From contig CAMURW010000022.1 of the NCBI GenBank assembly GCA_947097635.1, positions 1 to 11,527 on the forward strand: a DNA stretch of 11,527 nucleotides. The letters run 5' to 3'. This stretch comes from an uncultured Bacteroidales bacterium (GTDB lineage Bacteria > Bacteroidota > Bacteroidia > Bacteroidales > P3). The position numbers and the translations under genes are program-made. Below the pieces are notes generated by a model that was given only the letters and a program-made list of their open reading frames with translations, ran no database searches and had not been told where the DNA came from. Shown one piece after another: positions 1 through 7,634 of the stretch (the stretch's first letter is position 1; each line of letters opens with the position of its first letter).

Positions 1-3000
1 GGGCGGCTAGAGCCTTCACGTTCACCTCGAAGGCCGTGGCAGAGGAACGCCAGGCGACAGTGCCGCTCTGGTAGTCGTGCGTGATGTCCGTCACCGTAGG
101 CCTACGACAAGCGATGTAGCCGCTGGGACCTTCGATGTTCACATTATCCAGCACGAAGGACGGATTATGCCCTATCGACCCATCGTTGCGCCATATGAAA
201 GCGAAGTAGTGCACACCGCGAGTAGAGACAAACACGCTGTCGTCCACATGCTGCCATGTACTCTGGAGGTTCAGCTTGCTGCCGCCGTCCAGCGCTATCC
301 ATCTCGTGGGCAGATTAGAGGCGTTGAAGCCCAACGGAACTGTAGAGCCTGCAACCAGTGCCTGGCTGCCGGGGATGAGTGCCGCACGCACGTAGTCGTA
401 GGTGCTTTCGCCTTGGCACTTCCAGTCGAAGCTGTAGCGTACCATGCCGCTGTCACAGTTGATGAGGAAGTAAGCATAGCTTACGCTGGCAGAGGTTGGG
501 GAGTAAGAGGCCGACACGCCGTTGTCGTTGGAGATGTATAGAGCATGCCCTGCAGCACCAGTTGTGTCGCAGTTCTGGGCAGTGCCTATTACCCATCGGT
601 TTTGGTTGATGCCGTTCTCAATACCTATGTCGCCATAAAGGGTGGTGTCTTCAAAGTCGATGGAGACAGGCATAGGAATAGGAGTAGCAGTAGTGCGAGC
701 GGTAGTGGAGATCCAATTGCTGGTGTCCGTGGCGGTGCACAGTGCGCGCACATAGATGTCGTACCCCGTTTGGGTGGTGAGGCCCGTGATGGTGTAGGGA
801 TGTGAGGTCACAGTGAGCATGGTGCCCGTTCCCTGCGTGAAGTTGTGGGGGCCATACTCTATCTCGTACTGCAAAGAAAGCGTGAAGTCTGTCCAGTCCA
901 CAGAGATTGTGTTCTCGGTGGCAGAGGTCGTCAAGTCAAAAGGATCGCCGCAGGTGGGCAGGTAGTCCACCTCCACGTCGTCGATGTACCAAAAGGCGTA
1001 GTCGTTGGTGCCGTTGGAAGTGCGGAAGGCTATGAAGCGTCCTGTGCCGGCGTAGTTGGCCAGCGACACCAGGTAGTTGTCGCCATAGGGCAAGCCGGTG
1101 ATGCTGGTGATGGGCACGAAGGAGGCATCCCACCCGTTGCCCCAGGTGCTATCCACCACGCCCACTTCCAAGGTGTAGGAAGAAGTGCCATGGTAAGCAT
1201 GGAAGGAGACTTGCAGGGAATCCACCGCCACTCCCATCTCGGGCAGTGCAAACACACCCTTGCCGGCGAGACGCAGGCAGTAGGCCCCCGAGGTTACGTA
1301 GTTGGAAGAGGTGGAGTGGTACACTCCCGGCAGGTAGGACCCTATGGCGTAGGTGGGAGACGAAGCCGTGAGGATATAGTCCCAGCAGCTGGGCATCACG
1401 CCATAAAGGCTGATGGTAGCGGTGGTCACGCTGTCAAAGTTCTGCGTGTATGGCAACGTGGTGACGGCATCGCACAGCGTATTGAATGTTATGCTGCCAT
1501 AGTTTACAGCGGTATCGGTGCCACAGATGCCATGCACATGCACTTCGTAAGTGGTAGAGGTCGTCAGTCCAGTCAGCGCTGCCGTGGTGCCGGTGGTGTT
1601 CAGCGTCAGCGTGGGCGTGGTGCTGCCGGAGGGCATCACTTCCACATGGTAGCCAGAGGCAGTACCACTCCAGGACACGTTGGCACTGGTGGAGGTCACC
1701 GCTGCCATCTGCAGGTTGTAGGGCGAGGGGCAGGTGATAGGGAACAGCGCCAAGGTGTCGAAGGAGGTGGGGGGCTGTGTGCCACCGCTGCCGTCGTTGC
1801 CCCAATACACTAACAGACGATAAGTGCCAGGTGTGGCCACCGTAAATTCCACCATCTCGGTTTGCGTGGTGGTATGCAGGTTGAGGCGCCGTGCGCCGTC
1901 CAGGCATATCCATCCTGCCGGCACAGCGGTGCCGAAACTGGTGCTGCTGGTGCCGCCGTCGGGGGCCACGCCCTCGGTGGGCATGAAGGCTATGGGTGCC
2001 AGAAACATACGTGCGAAGTCCCAATTGCTTTCTCCGCTGCCACTCCAGGTGTAGTATGCACCATAGTTACCTGCCGTTGCTATCTGCACAGGCAACCAGG
2101 CATAGCTATGGCTGATGCTGGAGACGTTGTAGGACACCGAAGTCTCGTCGTTGGTGACTGCCAGTTTGCTGTTCAGCACAGCCCAGTGGTTGGCCTGGCC
2201 AGAGCCTACGAAATTCCATCCGCCAGCGTTGTCAAAGCCAGTGGCATAGGGCAGCGTTACGGGAGCATCTGTCAGCGTAGCGGCGGTGATGCCCGTGGCG
2301 CGACTATGACTGGAGCCACAGTTGGCATAAACATATATGTAATATTCCTCTCCCGGTGCGAGCCCCGTGATGGTGTAGAAAGTGTCGGTGACCGTGGCGG
2401 TGCCCATGGGTGTGCCTGCGCCGGCGGTGGAGGCCACGGTGTCCCATTCCACCACCCACGAGGTGGCGATGCTACGTGCCGTCCAGTAGATGCCCAAGGA
2501 AGCGGTGTCCGCCGTGCCCACGGCAAGGCCGCCGGGACGTAGGCAGGAGGGTATGCTGTCCAAAGTCACATCGTCCAGCATCATGTTGATGTCGTTGATA
2601 CCGTTAGTGATGGCTTTGAAAGCAACATATTTGCCGGTGTCGGTATAGCTGCTCATAGGCACCTCGAACTCTTCGTAGACGATGCCGGCAGGATGCACGG
2701 TGTCCAACGCCACGAAGGTAGAGGCATCGGCGGGATCCGTCATTACGCCCACCACAATGCTGCTGTTGTAGCTGGTGGAATACTGACGGGCGAAGAAACT
2801 CACCTGCAGCGCCGCCACGTCGACGGTGGAAGCCACTGGCGGCATGATACCGTAGCAGTAGCCTGTGGAGGCACCATAGAAGTAGAGACCGTGGCTGTTG
2901 TTGTGGCCATAACTGGTAGTGGCATGAATAAAGGGACGTTCTGCCGTGCTTCCCAGTCTATACCAGCAGGTAGGATAAGCATTGGTGCCAGTGCCATAGC

Positions 3001-6000
3001 TCTCGAAGTCCTCGGTGCTGGGGAACATCGTGCCATTGATGGGCGCGCAGCCGGTGCGGAACGATATTACACGATAGGCACTGGTGTCGCTGCCGCAGTT
3101 GGAGGCGATATATACGTAGTAGAGGGTGTTCGGCGTGAGCCCGGTGAGCGTGTAACTGGTGTCGGTGGCCACGTCGGTGATGCCACCTCCCATGCCGGGA
3201 GTGATGTTGTGATCAGCATACTCTATAATATAGCTGCCGCTGTTGGTGGTGTCCACCCAGCTAACGGTGGCAGAGGAGGGGGTGATGCCGTCCACCTCTG
3301 CCGAGATGGGACGGGAACAGGTAGGCTTCTCCATCACGGTGATGTCGTCGATATAGAAGTAGCCCGCGGAAGCGTAGGCGTATCCGCGGAAAGCCAGATA
3401 GGCATTGGCGGGAGCCGTGTCGGGCATACCGTAGGTAAATTCCATCCAAGGGCCGTTGGTGTTCATGGTGATGCTGCCCACGGCGACGAACGAGGAGAGG
3501 TCGTCGCGGTGGGTCATATATCCCACCTGCATGGCATGCTGCGTGGTGGTGGTGTGGTAAAGCCAGAAGTTCACCTGCAAGTTGTTGAGTGGCCGGTCGA
3601 AACGAGGCATGGAGATAATCACTTTGTTGCCGGTTGCGTTGGCGTACACGTAGCCCGCATGCGTGCCCTCGTGAGCATAGCTGGTACTGGCGTTTACATG
3701 ACTGCTGGCACTGCTGCGCGCATATCCCCAGCATGGGTCGGGCCAGATGCCCTCGAAGCCGAAGCTGTAGGGCAAGGGGATGGGGGCGCAGTCCGTGCGT
3801 GCTATCAGTGCGTTGGTCCATTCGCTGCCGCAGCTGCTCTGCACGTACACATAGTAGGAGGTGTTTGCGGTGAGGCCGGCGGCGGTGGCAAAGGTGTCCG
3901 TGGCCGTCTGGGCCGTCCATTCCGTGAATTCGGTGACGGCAGTGTCGCTGGCGATGTAGTACCACGACGAGGCGGTGCCGCTTTCCGTCCACGAGAAAGA
4001 AATCTCGCTTTCGGTCACGCTGTCCACCTCCAGATTTCTAGGACGCGGGCAGGCGGGCACGGTCACGCAACCTTGAAAGGTCCAGGAGGGACGATAGTCC
4101 CGCGTGGAGGAGCTGCCGTTGGTCATATAGTTGGAAATGCTCATGGGGCTGTTGTCGGCATAGCGTACCAGCGTGCCGCCGGCGTAGCTCTGCACCCGGC
4201 AGGCGGGATTGCCGGAACTGGTGTTCATGGTGTTGCCCGCGTTGGCATCCTGGCTGTTGATGAACATCACCACCAGGTTGCTGATGCCGTCCCAGTAGAA
4301 CGTGCTGTCGAACATGAAGACGTTCTCTCCCACCTCTATCACATTGGCGCTGTCCTGCCACACCATGGTAAATACCGTGTCGGGCAGCAGGGTGACGAGC
4401 GAGGTCTGCGTGGTGGTGCCCAGATATAGGCTCTGGTTCTTGCTGTAGGGCGTGGCTACGCTGGTGAAAGTCAGCTTCATGGCGCGCAGGTAACCCTGAA
4501 AGATGCCCATGTCGTTGAGATCCTCGGCAGTGTAGAGGGTCTGGCTCACGCCGTTGCCCCAGTTGCCATAGTACAGCGTGTTGGTACTGGTGGTGGTGTA
4601 CGGGATGCTGCCGGAGGCATAGGTGCCGTCCGTGCAAGTGAAGTTCGTGGTGGCGCTGGCCTCATTGCTCCAGTCGCTCTGCTCGGATCCGCAGTCTGCC
4701 TGCACACGGAAATAGTACGTGGTGGCTTCGTTCAGACCCGTGATGGTGGCAGGGTTGGACGAGACTGCCTCTGTGTTGTAGGTGGAAAGGAGGGAATCCA
4801 CCAGCGGCAGGGTGTCGTAAACGATGTTCCAGTTGGTGGCGTAGCCCGTCTCGCTCCACGCCAGCGTAATGTCGGAGGCAGTAGCGCCTGTGGCGGCGAG
4901 GGTCATGGGACGCAGGCAGCTGGGAGCCACGTCCAGCGACACGTCGTCGAGCAACATGGATATGCCCGACGAGAGTACACCGGGATGTGCCACGACGCGG
5001 AATGCGATGTATGTGCCCATGCCTGTGTAGCTGCCCAGAGGCACTTCGAAGAATTCGTAGGCGGTGCCGCTGGGGTGCACTGCCATTATGGGGACGAAGG
5101 TGGAGGTGTCCGCAGGGTTGGTCATCACGCCTACCTGAAAGTCGCCGTTGTTGTTTGTGTTGTACTGACGTGCGTAGAAGCTCACTTGAAGGGTGCTTAC
5201 ATCCACAGTGGCATCCAGGGGAGACATTATGCCATAGCAGTAGCCTGTGGAGGCGGTGTAGAAGTAGAGCCCGTGGCTGTTGTTGTGGCCATAGCCGGTG
5301 GTGGCATGAATATAGGGGCGATTTGCGGTGCTGCTCAATTTGTACCAGCAGGTGGGGAACGCCGTGAGACCGGTACCGTCGTTCTCGAAGTTCTCGGTGT
5401 AGGGCAGCTGTGCGGCATCGATGGGCGCGCAGGGGGTGAGGAAGGTGCCGCTGACGTTGGGGCTGGTGTCGCCGCCGCAGTCGGCGTGCAGATAATAATG
5501 GTATGTAGTCATGGGGGTGAGACCGGCGAAGTCGAAGCTGGTATCCGTGAGGTTTTCCACGATGCCTTGTCCGATGCCTGGGACAAACGCGCTGTCGGCA
5601 TATTCCAGCACCCAGGCGCTGGCACCGGCGGTGTCCTGGAAGCTTATCGTGGCAGAGGTAGAAGTAATGTCGCTCACCACGACGTTCACCACGCGGAAGC
5701 AGGTGAGGGAGACTGGAGCGAACTGGTAGTATCGATAGGGGGCCGGCCACACATTCGCCGCATTGGTGGTGGATACGCCATGAGGATAGTAGGTAGCCGT
5801 ATTCGCAGCAAAATTTATCACAAACACGTTGCTGGTATCATAGCACATTCCTGGCTGCGTGGTCACCGCCGGCAGGATGGGGGGCGTGGTGCCATACACC
5901 AGTTTCACCATGCCGCTCTCGAAGAGCTGAACCTGCCAGCGCAGCAGAGAGTTGCGCGAAGTGGGGCTGTAGGTGCTTGTGGCGAACTCCACTACCAGCA

Positions 6001-6343
6001 CACGGTCGGGTGCAGTGCCAAAGACCTCGGCACGAACATAGCCGCTGTCGGTGAGATAACCATCGCAGCCCATACCGTTAATCTTGGGATTGTTGTAAGA
6101 AGCATTGGTGCTGCTGAAAGGGGTAGTGTATTGAGACGTACCCGTCACGGTGGAGCCTAACCGCAGATTACCGTCGGCATTGACGGAATACTGTGTGTAG
6201 GTCTCGTCGTGGAAAACAAACGGGAAACCGATGTTCTGCACCGTAGATACGGCATGATCTCCCATGCCCGACAATAGGTTTGTCGTTGAGGTCAACGTGT
6301 ACCACTGGGTGGCATCCACGCCTGTGGTAAACGCATAGTCCAT
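1..6343 (-). CDS. Giant multi-domain fibronectin III / jelly-roll (choice-of-anchor J, cleaved-adhesin-like) surface protein, 3'-truncated by window
   Basis: The frame is open for 2,114 codons from ATG 6343 to base 2 with no stop, so the C-terminus is outside the window. Residues are counted from that ATG. An N-terminal beta domain (1–215) is followed by alternating modules. FN3-like units begin near 215, 476, 765, 1009, 1267, 1538, 1798 and 2079 (last one partial). Choice-of-anchor-J-like jelly rolls span about 305–476, 852–1009, 1099–1267 and 1624–1798, with motifs such as PTCWY, GYCYGIM and LQVSF. Two cleaved-adhesin-like domains (about 1362–1538 and 1885–2079) carry motifs such as LYISNDNG and GESTYDYVR. 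Residues 570–765 form a different, Cys-poor beta-rich insert. Most module joins carry CxRP, CGS and C-A-P cysteines. Such proteins are typically exported adhesins or cell-surface proteins in Bacteroidales. The exact ligand is unknown, and a C-terminal sorting signal cannot be checked. The natural start is probably 6421, but an in-frame TAA at 6350–6352 cuts off the signal peptide; 6343 is the first ATG after it, and two TTG codons lie between. Family assignment is from motifs read by eye. Confidence 0.85.
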   Translation of the reverse strand, partial: MDYAFTTGVDATQWYTLTSTTNLLSGMGDHAVSTVQNIGFPFVFHDETYTQYSVNADGNLRLGSTVTGTSQYTTPFSSTNASYNNPKINGMGCDGYLTDSGYVRAEVFGTAPDRVLVVEFATSTYSPTSRNSLLRWQVQLFESGMVKLVYGTTPPILPAVTTQPGMCYDTSNVFVINFAANTATYYPHGVSTTNAANVWPAPYRYYQFAPVSLTCFRVVNVVVSDITSTSATISFQDTAGASAWVLEYADSAFVPGIGQGIVENLTDTSFDFAGLTPMTTYHYYLHADCGGDTSPNVSGTFLTPCAPIDAAQLPYTENFENDGTGLTAFPTCWYKLSSTANRPYIHATTGYGHNNSHGLYFYTASTGYCYGIMSPLDATVDVSTLQVSFYARQYNTNNNGDFQVGVMTNPADTSTFVPIMAVHPSGTAYEFFEVPLGSYTGMGTYIAFRVVAHPGVLSSGISMLLDDVSLDVAPSCLRPMTLAATGATASDITLAWSETGYATNWNIVYDTLPLVDSLLSTYNTEAVSSNPATITGLNEATTYYFRVQADCGSEQSDWSNEASATTNFTCTDGTYASGSIPYTTTSTNTLYYGNWGNGVSQTLYTAEDLNDMGIFQGYLRAMKLTFTSVATPYSKNQSLYLGTTTQTSLVTLLPDTVFTMVWQDSANVIEVGENVFMFDSTFYWDGISNLVVMFINSQDANAGNTMNTSSGNPACRVQSYAGGTLVRYADNSPMSISNYMTNGSSSTRDYRPSWTFQGCVTVPACPRPRNLEVDSVTESEISFSWTESGTASSWYYIASDTAVTEFTEWTAQTATDTFATAAGLTANTSYYVYVQSSCGSEWTNALIARTDCAPIPLPYSFGFEGIWPDPCWGYARSSASSHVNASTSYAHEGTHAGYVYANATGNKVIISMPRFDRPLNNLQVNFWLYHTTTTQHAMQVGYMTHRDDLSSFVAVGSITMNTNGPWMEFTYGMPDTAPANAYLAFRGYAYASAGYFYIDDITVMEKPTCSRPISAEVDGITPSSATVSWVDTTNSGSYIIEYADHNITPGMGGGITDVATDTSYTLTGLTPNTLYYVYIASNCGSDTSAYRVISFRTGCAPINGTMFPSTEDFESYGTGTNAYPTCWYRLGSTAERPFIHATTSYGHNNSHGLYFYGASTGYCYGIMPPVASTVDVAALQVSFFARQYSTSYNSSIVVGVMTDPADASTFVALDTVHPAGIVYEEFEVPMSSYTDTGKYVAFKAITNGINDINMMLDDVTLDSIPSCLRPGGLAVGTADTASLGIYWTARSIATSWVVEWDTVASTAGAGTPMGTATVTDTFYTITGLAPGEEYYIYVYANCGSSHSRATGITAATLTDAPVTLPYATGFDNAGGWNFVGSGQANHWAVLNSKLAVTNDETSVSYNVSSISHSYAWLPVQIATAGNYGAYYTWSGSGESNWDFARMFLAPIAFMPTEGVAPDGGTSSTSFGTAVPAGWICLDGARRLNLHTTTQTEMVEFTVATPGTYRLLVYWGNDGSGGTQPPTSFDTLALFPITCPSPYNLQMAAVTSTSANVSWSGTASGYHVEVMPSGSTTPTLTLNTTGTTAALTGLTTSTTYEVHVHGICGTDTAVNYGSITFNTLCDAVTTLPYTQNFDSVTTATISLYGVMPSCWDYILTASSPTYAIGSYLPGVYHSTSSNYVTSGAYCLRLAGKGVFALPEMGVAVDSLQVSFHAYHGTSSYTLEVGVVDSTWGNGWDASFVPITSITGLPYGDNYLVSLANYAGTGRFIAFRTSNGTNDYAFWYIDDVEVDYLPTCGDPFDLTTSATENTISVDWTDFTLSLQYEIEYGPHNFTQGTGTMLTVTSHPYTITGLTTQTGYDIYVRALCTATDTSNWISTTARTTATPIPMPVSIDFEDTTLYGDIGIENGINQNRWVIGTAQNCDTTGAAGHALYISNDNGVSASYSPTSASVSYAYFLINCDSGMVRYSFDWKCQGESTYDYVRAALIPGSQALVAGSTVPLGFNASNLPTRWIALDGGSKLNLQSTWQHVDDSVFVSTRGVHYFAFIWRNDGSIGHNPSFVLDNVNIEGPSGYIACRRPTVTDITHDYQSGTVAWRSSATAFEVNVKALAA
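2534..3050 (-). repeat. Jelly-roll module, copy B of an intragenic duplication
   Basis: This is the partner of the module at 4907–5432 and covers residues about 1099–1267. It is 9 bp shorter overall than copy A, which keeps the frame. The neighbouring jelly roll (residues 852–1009) is much more divergent, so these two copies are closer to each other than to the module between them. Confidence 0.8.
4907..5432 (-). repeat. Jelly-roll module, copy A of an intragenic duplication
   Basis: This segment encodes the first choice-of-anchor-J-like module (residues about 305–476 of the giant protein). It matches the segment at 2534–3050 at both protein and DNA level. Shared motifs include PTCWY, HATT.YGHNNSHGLYFY, ASTGYCYGIM, VGVMT.PAD, MLLDDV/MMLDDV and SCLRP. 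In one 60-bp stretch (5263–5322 against 2881–2940) I count 7 differences. The spacing is 2,382 bp (794 codons) at the upstream edge and 2,373 bp at the downstream edge, so there is a small net in-frame indel. Confidence 0.8.
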
Positions 6344-6349
6344 CAACAA

Positions 6350-6421
6350 TTATCCTTGCGTCACCCATGGCGCCGCTAGCAGGGCGGCCATCAGTAACAT
6401 CTTTCGTAAAAACTGTTGCAT
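6350..6421 (-). pseudogene. Severed signal-peptide leader of the giant surface protein (23 codons then TAA)
   Basis: Starting at ATG 6419–6421, this reads MQQFLRKMLLMAALL followed by AAPWVTQG and then TAA (6350–6352). It has the build of a Sec signal peptide: a basic n-region with Arg and Lys, a hydrophobic Met/Leu/Ala core, and a short polar end. It lies in the same frame as the 2,114-codon ORF that resumes two codons after the stop (TTG TTG ATG). A single C-to-T change at a CAA glutamine codon would create this TAA and would restore a normal ...TQGQ-LLMDYAF junction. I infer it is the true N-terminus of the downstream gene, broken by a nonsense mutation or by a sequence error. A real independent 23-residue peptide is less likely. 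Confidence 0.75.
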
Positions 6422-6565
6422 AATGATACATTTTTAGTTAATTAATAAAATAAATCACATTGTCTTGTCGCTCTCAGTACACACACATCAAGCTTTAAAA
6501 TTTTCTTCTTTGCAAACCTGCGTCCCGGTCCGTGGCCTGTGGTCTGTATGCCAAAAACCCGGCCT

Positions 6566-6573
6566 CAAAGATA
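6566..6573 (-). promoter_or_regulatory. Bacteroidota -7-like element for the giant surface protein gene
   Basis: The minus strand reads TATCTTTG here, a full match to the Bacteroidota -7 consensus TAnnTTTG. Transcription would start near 6555–6562, giving a 5' leader of roughly 140 nt before ATG 6421. No TTTG is found at the expected 19-bp upstream spacing, so the -33 half is weak or absent. The match is suggestive only. Confidence 0.4.
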
Positions 6574-6869
6574 CAAAATTTTCTTGGATATTACTATGTT
6601 TTTTTCTTAAAAAAATATAGATTTTTATTAACTTTCTATGTTTCAAATGGATAAATACAGAGAATAGTTTCTTTATGCGTGAGATTTCTTCCCGAAAATG
6701 TCATCTTGGAGTGTTTATTTTCAAAAATCGTCCCACAAAGAACATATATGGCGTTGTTTGCATCTATTGAACACTTGGAATAATTTCCGTCAAATCGGCC
6801 GCTATCTTCGATAAAAAAACACCGCTCGAAAGAATGGAGACGACCATGGAAAGAGCGCCTCCACACGAC

Positions 6870-6924
6870 AATAGGCCGAGCGTGGGTCGAAAATAGGTCG
6901 GGCGTGGGTCGAGCATGGGTCGGA
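6870..6924. repeat. Five degenerate 11-bp tandem repeats with a 22-bp higher-order unit
   Basis: The units are AATAGGCCGAG, CGTGGGTCGAA, AATAGGTCGGG, CGTGGGTCGAG and CATGGGTCGGA, end to end with no spacer. The first four form two 22-bp dimers (6870–6891 and 6892–6913) that differ at three positions, with a fifth related unit after them. The core GGGTCG or AGGTCG recurs every 11 bp, about one helical turn. No function is recognised. Confidence 0.75.
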
Positions 6925-7059
6925 AAGTTACGATGCATGCCCAATACAGGCGAGAGCCAGCCCTCTGACGTTCTAAAGGAAGGGAGACATGGTATCCCAC
7001 AACCATATCACACCCATCCCCACTCTTCCCGGTGAACACAGCGGACAGAGCAACAAAAG

Positions 7060-7093
7060 AAAAGCGGCATCCCAAATTTGGGATGCCGCTTTT
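7060..7093 (-). terminator. Intrinsic terminator of hsp20 (34-nt perfect palindrome)
   Basis: Bases 7060–7093 form a perfect inverted repeat (AAAAGCGGCATCCCAAA and its complement) with no unpaired centre in the DNA; in RNA the central A/T bases would form the loop. On the minus strand the stem is followed by TTTTCTTTTGTTG, a U-rich tail suited to termination. It lies 77 bp beyond the hsp20 stop codon. On the plus strand only four T residues follow, so minus-strand termination is the better reading. Confidence 0.8.
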
Positions 7094-7170
7094 GCCGTGG
7101 CAGCACCGGGGGCTACCCTTCAAGCAATCTTGCCCGACCGTGGGCGAAGCAAAGCTGTGGGCCGGAAAGG

Positions 7171-7620
7171 TTAGGCAATCTGGATGGTCTGGCACAGCGC
7201 TTTCTTCTCTTCCGCCGTCACCTTGGGCAGCGTGATGCGAAGGATACCATCCTCCACCTTGGCAGAAATCTGCTCTTTTTTGACGTTCTCTGGTAGCTGC
7301 ATCATTTGCTTGAACTGCACCTGGCTGAACTCGTGGCGCAGCCACTGACGCTTGCCTTCGGAAGCCTTGTCCTCTTTCTCGTCCTTCTGCACCATCTCCA
7401 CAACCAAGTTGTTGTCGGCATCGATGCTCAGGTTGAGATTCTCCTTCTTAAGGCCGGGAACGCAGAGTTCCAACTCGAAGTCCTTGTCGCTCTCGCTTAC
7501 GTTCATCTTGGGCATGGCGGGACTGTCGTTCCACAAACCACTGTTGTTCCAATTGTTCCAATCCAGAAGCTCGTTGAAGAGCGAAGGCATAAGGTCTTGA
7601 TTTCTTTTAGTTAGTAACAT
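7171..7620 (-). CDS. Small heat-shock protein, Hsp20/alpha-crystallin family
   Basis: This is an ATP-independent holdase chaperone of the cytoplasm that binds unfolding proteins and keeps them soluble for refolding by ATP-dependent chaperones. The 149-residue length is typical for bacterial Hsp20. The N-terminal arm (1–37) includes an early PSLFNELLDW segment common in Bacteroidota homologues. The alpha-crystallin domain covers about 38–133 and contains ELELCVPGLKKE (49–60), RHEFSQVQF (95–103) and the signature AKVEDGILRITLPK (120–133). The C-terminus ends TIQIA, giving the I-x-I motif (146–148) used in oligomer contacts. The start at 7620 is supported by an AGGAG nine bases upstream. The gene is monocistronic, divergent from rpmG and followed by a strong terminator. 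I found no CIRCE element or clear promoter upstream, so heat regulation is not visible. Confidence 0.95.
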   Translation of the reverse strand: MLLTKRNQDLMPSLFNELLDWNNWNNSGLWNDSPAMPKMNVSESDKDFELELCVPGLKKENLNLSIDADNNLVVEMVQKDEKEDKASEGKRQWLRHEFSQVQFKQMMQLPENVKKEQISAKVEDGILRITLPKVTAEEKKALCQTIQIA

Positions 7621-7629
7621 AATTGTAAT

Positions 7630-7634
7630 CTCCT
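7630..7634 (-). promoter_or_regulatory. Shine-Dalgarno sequence of hsp20
   Basis: The minus strand reads ATAGGAGAT with AGGAG at 7634–7630, nine bases before the ATG. Most Bacteroidota genes lack Shine-Dalgarno sequences, so this strong match stands out and also fixes the start codon. Confidence 0.65.

Larger units (their letters stand above)
6422..7059. other. Gene-free intergenic region between the giant gene and the hsp20 terminator
   Basis: No open frame here has recognisable protein character. The half next to the giant gene is AT-rich and includes the probable leader and -7 element. The part around 6840–7050 is more GC-rich and holds the 11-bp tandem repeats. The minus-strand open frames crossing it give Arg/Pro/His-rich sequence, and one runs into the hsp20 gene out of frame. 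I see no tRNA or recognisable structured RNA. Confidence 0.6.

Noticed and set aside
3261..5750. Minus-strand off-frame ORFs (for example 4662–5750, 4038–4637 and 3261–3992)
   Set aside because: They are Arg/His/Pro-rich and overlap the coherent FN3/jelly-roll frame, so they are shadows.
845..6160. Long plus-strand open frames (for example 845–1813, 2693–4429 and 4985–6160) opposite the giant gene
   Set aside because: They run in the exact codon-antisense register of the minus-strand gene and exist because that gene is poor in TTA, CTA and TCA codons. Their proteins are Gly/Val/His-rich with no domain character.
6168..6431. 87-codon minus-strand ORF starting 10 bases upstream of the leader ATG and spanning the TAA
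   Set aside because: It is out of frame with both the leader and the giant ORF, lacks a signal peptide or protein-like sequence, and would need a frameshift to matter.
6870..6924. Possible CRISPR array
   Set aside because: The units are 11 bp, contiguous and have no spacers, so this is a simple tandem repeat.
6764..7345. 193-codon minus-strand ORF overlapping hsp20
   Set aside because: It overlaps the well-supported hsp20 frame and crosses its terminator. The composition is random-looking, and the repeated Arg/Pro/His stretch is just the 11-bp DNA repeat.
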